Shown here: one piece after another, positions 32,328 to 41,940 of the stretch
Position numbering within the stretch: position 1 is the stretch's first letter
Layout of the letters: every line of letters starts with the position of its first letter
Source of the DNA: Oscillospiraceae bacterium
GTDB taxonomy: Bacteria; Bacillota; Clostridia; Oscillospirales; Ruminococcaceae
Assembly: GCA_017435565.1 (NCBI GenBank)
Contig: JAFSEU010000011.1
Span: 1 to 55,381 of the forward strand
Length of the DNA stretch: 55,381 nt
Reading direction: 5' to 3'
Made by a program: the position numbers and the translations under genes
The notes under the pieces: generated by a model
Seen by the model: only the letters and a program-made list of their open reading frames with translations
Told to the model about the DNA's origin: nothing
The model's database searches: none

Positions 32328-33344
32328 ATGAAGATTTTACTTACAGGCGGTGCCGGATATATCGGAAGTCACACCTGCATTGAATTGATTGAATCCGGCT
32401 ATGAAGTCGTCATTGCCGATGATTTTTCAAATTCCAGTATGGCGGTTTTGAAGCGGATAAAGGAAATCACCGGCGTTGAGCCTACGCTTTACAATATCGA
32501 TGTTGCAGATATTGCATCACTTGATGAGCTTTTTGCTAAGGAAAAAATTGACGCTGTAATCCATTTTGCGGGCTTCAAGGCTGTGGGTGAATCGTGCGAA
32601 AAGCCCACAATGTATTACAGGAACAATATCGATACAACATTAAGCCTTCTTGAGTGTATGGAAAAATACAATGTAAAAAGGTTTGTGTTCAGCTCGTCGG
32701 CAACGGTTTACGGCAATGCCGATAGAGTGGAATATGTTGAGGATATGCCGACAAACGCTGTAAATCCGTACGGCAGAACGAAGATGTTCATTGAGCATAT
32801 TCTGATGGACGCTTCTTGCGCCGATAAAGAATTGTCCGTTGTGCTTCTGCGCTATTTCAACCCCATCGGCGCTCACGAAAGCGGTCTTATCGGTGACAAC
32901 CCCAACGGTATTCCGAATAATCTTATGCCGTATATTACGCAGGTTGCCGTTGGCAAGCGCGAAAGGTTAAGCGTTTTCGGTAATGATTATCCAACACCTG
33001 ACGGTACGGGTGTGCGTGATTATATCCACGTCTGCGACCTTGCGGCAGGTCACGTTGCCGCACTTCGCTATTCCGAGAAGAATAGGGGCTGCGAGGCGTT
33101 CAATCTTGGCACAGGCGTCGGATACAGCGTTATGGATATTGTAAAAACCTTTGAGAGGGTAAATAATGTAAAAATTCCCTATGTTGTTACACCCAGACGT
33201 GACGGCGATCTGCCCGAATATTACGCAAATCCTGCCAAGGCTTTGAATGTTTTGGGATGGAAAACCGAAAAGACACTTGAAGATATGTGCGCTGATTCCT
33301 GGCGCTGGCAGATGAAAAATCCCAATGGATATACGGAGGAATAA
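32328..33344 (+). CDS. galE: UDP-glucose 4-epimerase
   Basis: This 338-residue extended short-chain dehydrogenase interconverts UDP-glucose and UDP-galactose with bound NAD. GGAGYIGSHTC is the Rossmann loop, VFSSSATVYG holds the catalytic Ser/Thr, and NPYGRTKMFIE the YxxxK pair. LRYFNPIGAHESGLIGD and DYIHVCDLAAGHV are classic GalE blocks. It would supply galactose precursors for wall or exopolysaccharide and handle dietary galactose. AGGCGAAAGG lies upstream. A membrane-protein gene follows after three bases. Confidence 0.96.
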   Translation: MKILLTGGAGYIGSHTCIELIESGYEVVIADDFSNSSMAVLKRIKEITGVEPTLYNIDVADIASLDELFAKEKIDAVIHFAGFKAVGESCEKPTMYYRNNIDTTLSLLECMEKYNVKRFVFSSSATVYGNADRVEYVEDMPTNAVNPYGRTKMFIEHILMDASCADKELSVVLLRYFNPIGAHESGLIGDNPNGIPNNLMPYITQVAVGKRERLSVFGNDYPTPDGTGVRDYIHVCDLAAGHVAALRYSEKNRGCEAFNLGTGVGYSVMDIVKTFERVNNVKIPYVVTPRRDGDLPEYYANPAKALNVLGWKTEKTLEDMCADSWRWQMKNPNGYTEE

Positions 33345-33347
33345 AAT

Positions 33348-33869
33348 ATGGCAAAGAAGAATAACGAAGCAAATTCATCCTCTCCGGTAAAATATATAAT
33401 TATCGCCGTATGCGTGGCTTTGATTGTAATTGCGGGCATTGTCCTTGGCATAAGCTCAAAAAAAGATGAACCCAAATATGATGGTTCTGATTTTGTTGTT
33501 ACAAGCTCTGTCAGGACGGAGCTTGGTATAAACGAAACTAAATATACGGTTATGCAGAGTGCGGCAAAAGCTGACGATATGGATAAATATTATGTAAAGC
33601 TCGGAATCGGTACGGTATCACCCAAGAGATTCATTGCAGGAAATTATCCCAATACAACGTTCTATACGCTGTATGAGGACGGCTATGGCTACCAGTACAA
33701 CTCAACAAAGAAAGAAAACCAGAGAAACAACTTTACATCGGAGCTTAAGGTGCTTGATATGACTGTTGTCGAAGCGTATTGGCTTGAGTATAATTCACAG
33801 AAGGTTTATTTATATTTTGTTGATAACAACGGCGTTTATAATGCTGTTGTCAGCAATTTTGCATTCTGA
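33348..33869 (+). CDS. Single-pass membrane protein of unknown function
   Basis: This 173-residue protein has a short polar N terminus, one hydrophobic helix (~15-37, YIIIAVCVALIVIAGIVLGI) and a ~130-residue extracytoplasmic domain. That domain is rich in Tyr, Lys and Asn (FYTLYEDGYGYQYN, VYLYFVDNNGVYNAVV) and probably a small beta fold. No family was recognised. Its ribosome site (GGAGG) overlaps the galE stop, so it is co-expressed with galE. Confidence 0.75.
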   Translation: MAKKNNEANSSSPVKYIIIAVCVALIVIAGIVLGISSKKDEPKYDGSDFVVTSSVRTELGINETKYTVMQSAAKADDMDKYYVKLGIGTVSPKRFIAGNYPNTTFYTLYEDGYGYQYNSTKKENQRNNFTSELKVLDMTVVEAYWLEYNSQKVYLYFVDNNGVYNAVVSNFAF

Positions 33870-33887
33870 TTTTAAGGAGTGTCAGGT

Positions 33888-35270
33888 TTGAATAATACCA
33901 ACAATTATGATATGAACGAATATATCGGAAAGGTCAGAGAGCTTGTTCTTTCAATGCAAAAGCCTTTGAAGGCGCATATAAAGAGCTACGGCTGTCAGCT
34001 TAATTTCTGCGACGGTGATAAGCTCAAAAGGCTTGCAAGTGAAATGGGTTTTGAGCTTTGTGAGGATGAGCTGCAGTCCGATCTGATTGTTTTCAACACC
34101 TGCGCCGTTCGCGAAAATGCAGAGGACAGGGCTTTCGGAAACATCGGTTTTGCAAAGCATATCAAGGAAAAGAACCCCAATACAGTTATTGCCTTGTGCG
34201 GCTGTATGGCACAGCAGGAGCATATTGCCGAGAAAATCAAAAAGAGCTATCCGTTTGTTGACATAGTTTTCGGCACCTCTGCTCAGAGCCATTTCCCTGA
34301 GCTTTTGTACAACAAGCTTGTTTTCGGCAGAAACCTTTGCGATATCACAGAATATAATGATGGTATCAATGAGGAAATCAATCCCTTAAGACAAGGATTT
34401 CCTAAAGCTTCCGTGCCGATTATGTATGGCTGCAACAATTTCTGCACATATTGCGTTGTGCCCTATGTCAGGGGCAGGGAGCGCAGCAGGAATTATGAGA
34501 ATATTCTGTCCGAGGTAAAACAGCTTATAAAAGACGGATACAAGGAAATTATGCTTCTGGGGCAGAATGTAAATTCATATGACGGTGATATAACCTTCCC
34601 TGAGCTTCTGCGCAGAATAAACGATATTGACGGAGATTTTGTCGTAAGGTTTATGTCCTCGCACCCGAAGGACGCTTCAAAGGACCTTATCGATACCGTT
34701 ATAGACTGCGAAAAAATGGCAAAGCAGATTCATCTTCCCGTGCAAAGCGGAAGCAACGCTGTCTTAGAGCGTATGAACAGGCGCTATACTGTCGAAAAGT
34801 ACCTTGAGATTATAGATTATGCAAGGAGCAGAGTGCCCGATTTTTCATTTTCGAGCGACATACTCTTAGGCTTCCCCGATGAATCGAGAGAGGATTTTGA
34901 AGCGACCTTGGCGCTTATGGAGCGTGTTAAATATGATAATCTTTACACGTTCATCTACTCCAAGCGTGAGCGTACAAAGGCGGCTTTGATGCCTGACTGC
35001 GTAACGGAAAAAGAAAAATCGGAGCGTATGGGTGAGCTTTTAGCTTTGCAGCGTAAAATCACAACTGAAAGCTACAAGCGCTTTATGGGAAAAACCTTAC
35101 GTGTTCTTGCCGACAGCGAAAGCAAAACCGCTGAAAATTGGCTTTTAGGCAAGAGCTACGAGGGGATTATTGTTGAATTCCCCGGTGATAAATCGCTTTT
35201 GGGGCAATTTGTCAATGTAAAAATCAACAATACCAAAAACTGGGCGGTAGAGGGCGTTGTCGTAGAGTGA
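33888..35270 (+). CDS. miaB: tRNA-2-methylthio-N6-dimethylallyladenosine synthase
   Basis: This 460-residue radical-SAM methylthiotransferase modifies A37 of tRNAs already prenylated by MiaA, whose gene is in this window. The N-terminal cluster domain has Cys in SYGCQLNF, FNTCAVREN and LCGCMAQQ. The radical SAM motif is CNNFCTYCVVPYVRGRERSR. HLPVQSGSNAVLERMNRRYT lies in the barrel, and a C-terminal TRAM domain (~395-460) follows. TTG 33888 is chosen as start: AAGGAG ends 8 bases before it, whereas the GTG at 33879 overlaps that site. Confidence 0.95.
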   Translation: MNNTNNYDMNEYIGKVRELVLSMQKPLKAHIKSYGCQLNFCDGDKLKRLASEMGFELCEDELQSDLIVFNTCAVRENAEDRAFGNIGFAKHIKEKNPNTVIALCGCMAQQEHIAEKIKKSYPFVDIVFGTSAQSHFPELLYNKLVFGRNLCDITEYNDGINEEINPLRQGFPKASVPIMYGCNNFCTYCVVPYVRGRERSRNYENILSEVKQLIKDGYKEIMLLGQNVNSYDGDITFPELLRRINDIDGDFVVRFMSSHPKDASKDLIDTVIDCEKMAKQIHLPVQSGSNAVLERMNRRYTVEKYLEIIDYARSRVPDFSFSSDILLGFPDESREDFEATLALMERVKYDNLYTFIYSKRERTKAALMPDCVTEKEKSERMGELLALQRKITTESYKRFMGKTLRVLADSESKTAENWLLGKSYEGIIVEFPGDKSLLGQFVNVKINNTKNWAVEGVVVE

Positions 35271-35295
35271 CAATTGCCATGAAAGGATAAACAAT

Positions 35296-35529
35296 ATGAA
35301 ATTATTGCTGATTGCAGCGGCTGTTTTGCTGATTCTTGATTATTTGGGGCTTGGCAAGGGGAAATTCAGGAATGTTTCCGGCGTGTTGGCACTTGTTGCG
35401 ATATTCCTTTTGCTTCTGCATATCCTCGGAGCGCTGCTTGATTTTGTATTAAAAATAATTTTGCTTTTACTTGGCATTTATATAATCTTAAGACTTGTAA
35501 ATGCTATAAAAGATACATTAAAAAAATAA
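35296..35529 (+). CDS. Small hydrophobic membrane protein
   Basis: This 77-residue protein is almost entirely hydrophobic, with probably three helices (MKLLLIAAAVLLILDYL, VSGVLALVAIFLLLLHIL, FVLKIILLLLGIYIILRL) and a basic C terminus KDTLKK. It is not recognised. GAAAGGAT precedes the ATG. It lies between miaB and the ylbF-like gene and should be co-transcribed with them. Confidence 0.7.
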   Translation: MKLLLIAAAVLLILDYLGLGKGKFRNVSGVLALVAIFLLLLHILGALLDFVLKIILLLLGIYIILRLVNAIKDTLKK

Positions 35530-35551
35530 TCTGAAAGGAAGTATATGAAAA

Positions 35552-35959
35552 ATGGATGTAATTGAAAAGGCAAGAGAGCTCGGAGCTCTCATTCAGGAGG
35601 ACGCAAGATATATCAACTACTGTGCTTGCCGTGATGCAAACGATGCAGATGCAAATCTGCAGCAGCTTATAGGCGACTTCAATCTTCTGCGACTTAACCT
35701 CAACAACCAGATGTCGGGTGAGAACAGAGATATGGACAAGCTCAAGGAGATTGATGCACAGATTAAAGAAAAATATAACGAAATTATGGCAAATGAAAAT
35801 ATGATTGCCTACAACAATGCCAAGGACAAGCTCGATGAGATGCTCAATATGATTAACAATATCATTACAGCGAGCGCAAACGGCGAGGACCCGAAGACCT
35901 GCGACGCTCAGCCTTCAGGCTGCACAGGAAGCTGCTCAAGCTGTTCGGGCTGCCACTGA
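35552..35959 (+). CDS. YlbF/YmcA-family regulator with cysteine-rich tail
   Basis: This 135-residue helical protein matches the YlbF/YmcA (RicA/RicF) family. It begins DVIEKARELGALIQEDARY, has a central FNLLRLNLN segment and a second helix NENMIAYNNAKDKLDEMLNM. Its place between miaB and mutS-mutL equals that of ymcA (ricA) in Bacillus. There the family forms a complex with YaaT that promotes RNase Y-dependent mRNA processing and carries Fe-S clusters. The final 12 residues, CTGSCSSCSGCH, hold four cysteines and are a plausible metal or cluster site. Confidence 0.85.
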   Translation: MDVIEKARELGALIQEDARYINYCACRDANDADANLQQLIGDFNLLRLNLNNQMSGENRDMDKLKEIDAQIKEKYNEIMANENMIAYNNAKDKLDEMLNMINNIITASANGEDPKTCDAQPSGCTGSCSSCSGCH

Positions 35960-35995
35960 TAATCTGCAAAAAAATTCTTTGAAGCGAGGTTGCCG

Positions 35996-38614
35996 ATGAA
36001 ATCGGATTATTTAAAGCAAAGTGAGTATGAAAAGCTTTCGCCGATGATGCGACAGTACTGTGAAATGAAGGATAAATATCCCGAGCATATTCTGTTTTTC
36101 CGCGTGGGTGATTTTTATGAGATGTTTTTTGATGACGCTGTCAGAGTATCGCGTGCCATCGAGCTTACGCTTACAGGAAAGGAGTGTGGGCTGAAAGACC
36201 GCGCTCCGATGTGCGGCGTGCCGCATCACAGCTCTGAGATTTATATTAAAAAGCTGATAAACTTAGGATTCAGAGTGGCAATCTGTGAGCAGTTGACTCC
36301 GCCCAGTGCTAAAGGACTTGTTGTCCGTGATATTGTCAGGGTTGTCACTCCGGGAACAATCATCGAAAGCAGTATGCTTGACGATTCTTCAAACAATTAT
36401 CTCTGCGTAATTGCTAAATTTTCACAAAACGCTTCACTCGTATATGCTGATATTTCAACGGGCGAGCTTAATCTCTGCCCTGTTGAAAGCTCAAATATTG
36501 AGCAGGATATTATCAACAGGCTGTCAAGCACAAGGCCTTCGGAGGTGCTGGTTTCTGCCGAAGTATTAAAGCTTAAAAATGTAATGGCGTATGTTAAAAA
36601 CACGCTTTCAAGCACCCTTACCGTTCTTGACGAGGCTTCGTTTGATGTGCTCTCAAAAGCCCAATGTGTTTATGCCCAGCTTTCATGTACCTCATTTGAG
36701 GAAATCGGTGTTGATGAAAACAGCTGCGGCGCCAAGGCCGTATGTGCGCTTCTCGATTATATAGAGCAGACTCAGAAATCAACCGTTTCAAGGTTTACAA
36801 GGCTCAATATCTGTGCTGATAACGACACGCTTATTATGGACAGAAACGCAAGGCGGAATCTGGAGCTTACGGAAACAATGCGTTCAAAAGAAAAACGCGG
36901 AAGCCTTTTGTGGGTGCTTGACAAAACCAAAACCTCAATGGGCAGACGCTTTTTGAAAAAATGCATTGAACAGCCGCTTATAAAGCCGCATATGATTATT
37001 GAGCGTCAGGACGCTGTTTCGTCGCTTATTGACAACAGCTACCTGCTTTTTGAATTGCAGGAGCTGCTTTCAAAGGTTTATGACCTCGAAAGGCTTATGA
37101 CAAGGGTTGTCTGCAAAACCGCGAATCCAAGAGATCTGAAGGCTCTGAGTGTTACAGCGCAGCAGCTTCCCGAAATTAAAAGGGCGCTTTCAAAGCTTGA
37201 TGATGTCAGACTTCTTTCTTCCATAAATTCCGATATTGATTCGCTTGACGATATTGCATCGCTGATTTCCAATGCTCTTGTCGATGAACCGCCTGTCAGC
37301 TGCAAGGACGGAGGCGTTATCAGAGACGGCTTCAACGCAGAGCTTGATGAGCTTAAAATGCTTATTACAAATACATCGGAAATGATGCATAAGCTTGAAG
37401 AGGATGAGCGTGAGCGTACTGGCATCAAGGGACTGAAAATTGGTTTCAACCGTGTTTTTGGCTATTATTTCGAGGTTACACGTTCGTATTATGACCTTAT
37501 TCCCGACAACTATATCCGCAAGCAGACTCTTGCCAATGCCGAGCGATTTATTACGCAGGAGCTGAAGGATTTTGAAACGACTGTTCTCGGTGCGAAGGAC
37601 AAATCCATAGCTCTTGAAGAGAGCATTTTCTCTGAGCTGCGTGATTTTGCCGCAACAAAGCTTGAGCTTACGCGCCTTTGCGCAAATGCACTTTCTCTGC
37701 TTGATACGCTTTGCTCATTTGCACAGGTTTCTTCTGAGAATAACTATTGCCGTCCCGATATTACCGTCGATGGCAGGATTGAAATTTTTGACGGACGACA
37801 TCCCGTTGTTGAGCATATGCTTTCCGATGAGATGTTTGTTCCGAATGATGTTTATCTTGATTTGCGCGACAATCGTCTGATTATTCTCACAGGTCCGAAT
37901 ATGTCGGGTAAATCTACATATATGCGTCAGGTTGCGCTCATTGTTTTAATGGCGCAGACAGGCTGCTTTGTTCCCGCAAAATCGGCGTCGATTTCAATAG
38001 TGGACAAGCTGTTTACAAGAGTCGGTGCATCCGATGACTTAAGCGCCGGGCAGAGTACATTTATGGTCGAAATGAGCGAGGTTTCGGATATTCTTAAAAA
38101 TGCCACGAAAAACAGCCTTGTGATTCTTGACGAGGTCGGCAGGGGAACGTCAACCTTCGATGGAATCAGCATAGCAAGAGCCGTTGCCGAAACTATATGT
38201 ACCTCTAAAAAGCTTGGATGCAAAACGCTTTTTGCAACGCATTATCATGAGCTGACCTCGTTGGAGGATGTTATGGAAGGCGTTAAGAATTACAGCGTAG
38301 CTGTAAAAAAACACGGCGACTCCATTCGTTTTCTTCGAAAAATTGTTGAAGGCGGAGCTGACGACAGCTATGGAATTGAGGTTGCAAAGCTTGCAGGCAT
38401 TCCCAAAAGCGTAACCGATCGAGCTAAGGAGCTGCTCTGTGAGCTTGAAAAGCAATCGGTGCAGGGTAAAATCCGTGATAACGGCGGCAGTCAGATTTCA
38501 TTTATGACAGTAAATAATGATATCATTGCCGATAAGCTTAAAAAGACCGACCTTATGGAGCTGAGCGACGCTGAATGCCGTGAAGTTCTTGAGGATTTGA
38601 TGAAACTTCTTTAA
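35996..38614 (+). CDS. mutS: DNA mismatch repair ATPase MutS
   Basis: This 872-residue MutS recognises mispairs and small loops. The mismatch-binding domain starts with ILFFRVGDFYEMFFDDA, containing the F-x-E wedge. The connector, lever and clamp domains follow. The ATPase domain has Walker A TGPNMSGKSTYMRQV, Walker B VILDEVGRGTSTFDG and signature SDDLSAGQSTFMVEM. The extreme C terminus is short. ATG 35996 is preferred over TTG 35990 by spacing from GCGAGG. mutL follows after 19 bases. Confidence 0.97.
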   Translation: MKSDYLKQSEYEKLSPMMRQYCEMKDKYPEHILFFRVGDFYEMFFDDAVRVSRAIELTLTGKECGLKDRAPMCGVPHHSSEIYIKKLINLGFRVAICEQLTPPSAKGLVVRDIVRVVTPGTIIESSMLDDSSNNYLCVIAKFSQNASLVYADISTGELNLCPVESSNIEQDIINRLSSTRPSEVLVSAEVLKLKNVMAYVKNTLSSTLTVLDEASFDVLSKAQCVYAQLSCTSFEEIGVDENSCGAKAVCALLDYIEQTQKSTVSRFTRLNICADNDTLIMDRNARRNLELTETMRSKEKRGSLLWVLDKTKTSMGRRFLKKCIEQPLIKPHMIIERQDAVSSLIDNSYLLFELQELLSKVYDLERLMTRVVCKTANPRDLKALSVTAQQLPEIKRALSKLDDVRLLSSINSDIDSLDDIASLISNALVDEPPVSCKDGGVIRDGFNAELDELKMLITNTSEMMHKLEEDERERTGIKGLKIGFNRVFGYYFEVTRSYYDLIPDNYIRKQTLANAERFITQELKDFETTVLGAKDKSIALEESIFSELRDFAATKLELTRLCANALSLLDTLCSFAQVSSENNYCRPDITVDGRIEIFDGRHPVVEHMLSDEMFVPNDVYLDLRDNRLIILTGPNMSGKSTYMRQVALIVLMAQTGCFVPAKSASISIVDKLFTRVGASDDLSAGQSTFMVEMSEVSDILKNATKNSLVILDEVGRGTSTFDGISIARAVAETICTSKKLGCKTLFATHYHELTSLEDVMEGVKNYSVAVKKHGDSIRFLRKIVEGGADDSYGIEVAKLAGIPKSVTDRAKELLCELEKQSVQGKIRDNGGSQISFMTVNNDIIADKLKKTDLMELSDAECREVLEDLMKLL

Positions 38615-38632
38615 TATAAAAGGAATTGCTTT

Positions 38633-40621
38633 ATGCCGAAAATTAACATTTTGCCGAAGGAAATAGCCGAGCTCATCGCCGCAGGTGAGGTGATTGAGCG
38701 TCCTGCTTCCGTCATAAAGGAGCTTATTGAAAATTCAATAGATGCCGGCGCTTTTCACGTTACTGTTGAGATAAAAAACGGCGGTGTTACATATATGCGT
38801 GTGACAGATGACGGCTGCGGAATAGCACCTGAGGATGTCAAAAACGCTTTTTTGCGCCACGCAACAAGCAAAATTGCCGAAAAATGCGATTTGGAAAGCA
38901 TAATGACGCTCGGTTTCCGAGGCGAAGCGCTTGCTTCAATCTGTGCTGTTGCAAAGGTTGAGGTTCTCACCAAGCGCAAAGAGGATTTGCTTGGCACTCA
39001 TTATTGCATTGAGGGCGGCGTTGAAACCTTGTTTGAAGAAACAGGGTGCCCTGACGGTACAACAATCATAATCAGGGACATTTTCTACAATATCCCCGCA
39101 AGGCAGAAGTTTTTGAAAAAGGATGTTACAGAGGCAAATTACATAAGCGCCGTTGTGCATAAGCAGATTCTTTCGCACCCTGCGGTGTCGCTGCGACTTA
39201 TAAAGAATAATAAGCAGGATTGCTATTCTTCGGGTGATTCCAAGCTGATTTCGGCAATTTATGCCGTTTACGGACGCACCTTTGCAAATGAGCTTGTGCA
39301 AGTCGCTCCTTATGAGTCCGAGGGGATTACCGTCAGCGGATATGCAGCTGTGCCGCTTGCAGCGAAAAGCAGCCGCGGTTTTCAGAACTTTTTTGTAAAT
39401 AAAAGGTATGTACGTTCGATGACCTGCTCCTGTGCGCTGGAAGAAGCATATAAAAATTTGATTATGACGCAGAAATTTCCTGCGTGTGTGCTTTTTATAG
39501 ATATCAGCCCGGATGCAGTTGATGTCAACGTGCACCCTTCAAAGGCTGAGGTTCGCTTTTCCGATGAGAAAAAAGCCTTCAATGCCGTGTATTTTGCGGT
39601 AAAAAATGCTTTGATGCTTTCGGGACTGCATTACAGCCTTGATATCGAAAAAGCAAAACGCTCAATTGAGCTTGAAAAAAAGGTTGAAAATGTTCAAAGC
39701 GCATCGCAGCTTGTGTTTTGCTCGCCTCAGACCGAGCCTGTGCAAACTGCGGAACCGAAGCAACCTGAAATTTTGCCCGCAGAGTTTAGAGCTCCCGAAG
39801 AAATATCTGCCAAGGCGAAAACGCTCGACGAGCTTATTCCGCTGCCGCAGTTTGTTCCAAAGCCTTCCGATGATGTGCCCAAATTCTTGCCCGACGACAG
39901 CCATTTTAGTAAAAAAACGTCTGTTTCGGCCGCAATCAGCATCGAGGATGACGAGGAAGAAATTTCTGAGCAGATTTCGGCTCAGAAGTTTAAGTATATA
40001 AATGCGGATTCATTTGAAAAAAAATCGGAACCTGTTGTTTCTGCCCTGGTGTCTTTGCCTGACGTCTGCGTCATAGGCGAGGCTTTCAGGAATTATATTA
40101 TCGCCCAGATTGATGATGAGCTTGTAATTATCGACAAGCACGCCGCACACGAGAGGATTATTTTTGAAAAATTGAAAAAAAGCGCACTTTCGGGCGATTC
40201 ACAGCTTGTGCTCCAAAGCGGCGGCGTAATGCTTTCGGAAGAGGAAATCATTGCGCTTAAGGATAATTCACATCTGCTTGATGCAATCGGTTTTGAGCTT
40301 GATTATTCGCAGGCGCCGATGGTTTTTCCAAAGCGGATTCCGATGCTTCTTGACAGAAGGGATATCGACGAAATTATACCGCAAATGGCTCAGAAGCTAA
40401 TCTTTAACAGTACCAGCGCCGCACCCGATATTATCGATGATATTCTTCATACAATGGCGTGCAAATCCGCCGTTAAGCAGGGCGATATAAATGATATAAA
40501 AGAGCTTGAGGAAATTGCACGTGCTGTAATCGGCAGTAATGAGATCCGCCATTGCCCTCACGGAAGACCCGTGATGTTTTCAATGAGCAAATCAAAAATC
40601 GAAAGACAATTCAAACGCTGA
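38633..40621 (+). CDS. mutL: DNA mismatch repair protein MutL with endonuclease motif
   Basis: This 662-residue protein has an N-terminal GHKL ATPase (~1-330): AAGEVIERPASVIKELIENS, VTDDGCGI, LRHATSKI and TLGFRGEAL. A long linker (~340-450) rich in Pro, Glu and Ser follows. The C-terminal dimerisation domain (~465-662) carries the endonuclease motif IIDKHAAHERIIFE, a DQHAxxERxxxE variant with Lys for Gln. It also has ACKSAVKQGD and the terminal CPHGRPVMF zinc-site block. It is therefore the nicking type found in bacteria without MutH. Confidence 0.97.
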   Translation: MPKINILPKEIAELIAAGEVIERPASVIKELIENSIDAGAFHVTVEIKNGGVTYMRVTDDGCGIAPEDVKNAFLRHATSKIAEKCDLESIMTLGFRGEALASICAVAKVEVLTKRKEDLLGTHYCIEGGVETLFEETGCPDGTTIIIRDIFYNIPARQKFLKKDVTEANYISAVVHKQILSHPAVSLRLIKNNKQDCYSSGDSKLISAIYAVYGRTFANELVQVAPYESEGITVSGYAAVPLAAKSSRGFQNFFVNKRYVRSMTCSCALEEAYKNLIMTQKFPACVLFIDISPDAVDVNVHPSKAEVRFSDEKKAFNAVYFAVKNALMLSGLHYSLDIEKAKRSIELEKKVENVQSASQLVFCSPQTEPVQTAEPKQPEILPAEFRAPEEISAKAKTLDELIPLPQFVPKPSDDVPKFLPDDSHFSKKTSVSAAISIEDDEEEISEQISAQKFKYINADSFEKKSEPVVSALVSLPDVCVIGEAFRNYIIAQIDDELVIIDKHAAHERIIFEKLKKSALSGDSQLVLQSGGVMLSEEEIIALKDNSHLLDAIGFELDYSQAPMVFPKRIPMLLDRRDIDEIIPQMAQKLIFNSTSAAPDIIDDILHTMACKSAVKQGDINDIKELEEIARAVIGSNEIRHCPHGRPVMFSMSKSKIERQFKR

Positions 40622-40642
40622 TAAATTTTTAAGGTTGTAATT

Positions 40643-41590
40643 ATGAGCAGATTTAATAAGCTGATTGTTATCTGCGGGCCGACAGCGTCAGGAAAAACTT
40701 CTGCGGGCGTCGGGCTTGCAAAAAGCCTTGGCGCGCAGGTCGTTTCCGCTGATTCTATGCAGATTTATAAGGGTATGGACATTGCCACCGCAAAACCGAC
40801 GCACTTGGAAATGCAGAATGTGCCCCATCATCTGATAGGCTATGTTGACAGGGATAAAGGCTATAGTGTAGCGTCATACCTAAACGATGCCAGAGCTGTA
40901 ATTGCGCAGCTACATCGTGAAAATGTATTGCCGATTGTTGTCGGCGGAACAGGTCTTTATATTTCCTCGCTTGTTGATAATATTATTTTTGACGAACAGG
41001 AAAGTGACAAGTCTTTGCGCTTGTCACTTCAGAAACAGGCTGAAGAGCTCGGAAATGAAGCAATGCTTGAAAGGCTGCGTGTGATTGACCCTGAGGCAGC
41101 CTCGACGCTTCACCCGAATAATCTTAACAGGATTTTGCGGGCACTTGAAATCTATGAGCAAACCGGCGTTACAATTACTGAACAAAAACGCCGCAGCAAG
41201 CTCGAAGCGTCACCTTATGACTGTCTTATGCTGGGAATCGATTACGCTGACAGAAGCGTTTTGTACGAGCGAATCAACAGACGTGTTGATATTATGATAG
41301 GCTCGGGGCTTCTGGATGAAGCTAAAAATGCCTATGAGCAAAATTGCCTTGGCGATACATCTGCACAAGCAATTGGGCTCAAAGAGCTTGTACCGTATTT
41401 TGAAGGAAACGCCTCGCTTGATGAGGCAATCGAAAAAATCAAAATGGAAACGCGCAGATATGCCAAGCGTCAGCTGACATGGTTTAGACGGGATAAGCGT
41501 ATAAACTGGGTTATCTGCGATGAAAATACAGATTGCGAAAAAATATTGGAAAATTTCAGAAAAATTATAGCCAAAAATAATTTTTTGTGA
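40643..41590 (+). CDS. miaA: tRNA dimethylallyltransferase
   Basis: This 315-residue enzyme prenylates A37 of tRNAs reading UNN codons, making the substrate for MiaB. The P-loop is CGPTASGKTSAGV. ADSMQIYKGMDIATAKPT and HHLIGYVDRDKGYSVASY follow, then VVGGTGLYISSL, NRILRALEIYE and AIGLKELVPYF. RYAKRQLTWFRRD at the C terminus is the tRNA-binding element. It lies between mutL and hfq, the same order as in many bacteria. Confidence 0.97.
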   Translation: MSRFNKLIVICGPTASGKTSAGVGLAKSLGAQVVSADSMQIYKGMDIATAKPTHLEMQNVPHHLIGYVDRDKGYSVASYLNDARAVIAQLHRENVLPIVVGGTGLYISSLVDNIIFDEQESDKSLRLSLQKQAEELGNEAMLERLRVIDPEAASTLHPNNLNRILRALEIYEQTGVTITEQKRRSKLEASPYDCLMLGIDYADRSVLYERINRRVDIMIGSGLLDEAKNAYEQNCLGDTSAQAIGLKELVPYFEGNASLDEAIEKIKMETRRYAKRQLTWFRRDKRINWVICDENTDCEKILENFRKIIAKNNFL

Positions 41591-41646
41591 TATAATAAAT
41601 CTGTAGTGTATTTATTTTTTGCACACAGCTGTTTTTTTCGTGTGCA
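41591..41646 (+). promoter_or_regulatory. Putative hfq promoter -10 and leader hairpin
   Basis: TATAAT at 41591-41596 starts right after the miaA stop, but no good -35 is seen 17 bases upstream. A perfect 7-bp hairpin TGCACAC/GTGTGCA (41620-41626 with 41640-41646) with a T-rich loop lies in the leader. Such a leader could be an Hfq or ribosome control site; this is inference. Confidence 0.4.
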
Positions 41647-41679
41647 TATATTTATTTTATTTGTTTTATGGAGGAAATT

Positions 41680-41940
41680 ATGAACACTAAATCAACATTG
41701 AATCTTCAGGATGTATTTTTGAATCAGGCGAGAAAAGAACGTATATGCCTGACAATCTATCTTACAAACGGATTCCAGTTTAAGGGCTATGTCAAGGGGT
41801 TTGACAGCTTTACGGTAATTCTTGACAGCGACGGAAGACAGAATCTTGTCTACAAGCACGCTATCTCTACAATATCGCCTGCAAAGCCGATTTCAATTCT
41901 TGACGCCGCAGAAAAGAATAATGAATACAAGAACGGTTAA
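41680..41940 (+). CDS. hfq: RNA chaperone Hfq
   Basis: This 86-residue Sm-like protein forms hexameric rings that bind small RNAs and A-rich m[23 protein letters not shown] is the N-terminal helix and first strand, [20 protein letters not shown] the Sm1 fold, and [12 protein letters not shown] the Sm2 motif with the YKHA signature. GGAGG at 41670-41674 fixes the start at 41680 rather than the ATG that overlaps it. The last 20 bases overlap the next gene in another frame. Confidence 0.95.
   Translation: MNTKSTLNLQDVFLNQARKERICLTIYLTNGFQFKGYVKGFDSFTVILDSDGRQNLVYKHAISTISPAKPISILDAAEKNNEYKNG

Noticed and set aside
40126..40170. MutL endonuclease motif with DKHA instead of DQHA
   Set aside because: The metal-binding residues of the motif remain and Lys for Gln is a tolerated change; not called as loss of function.
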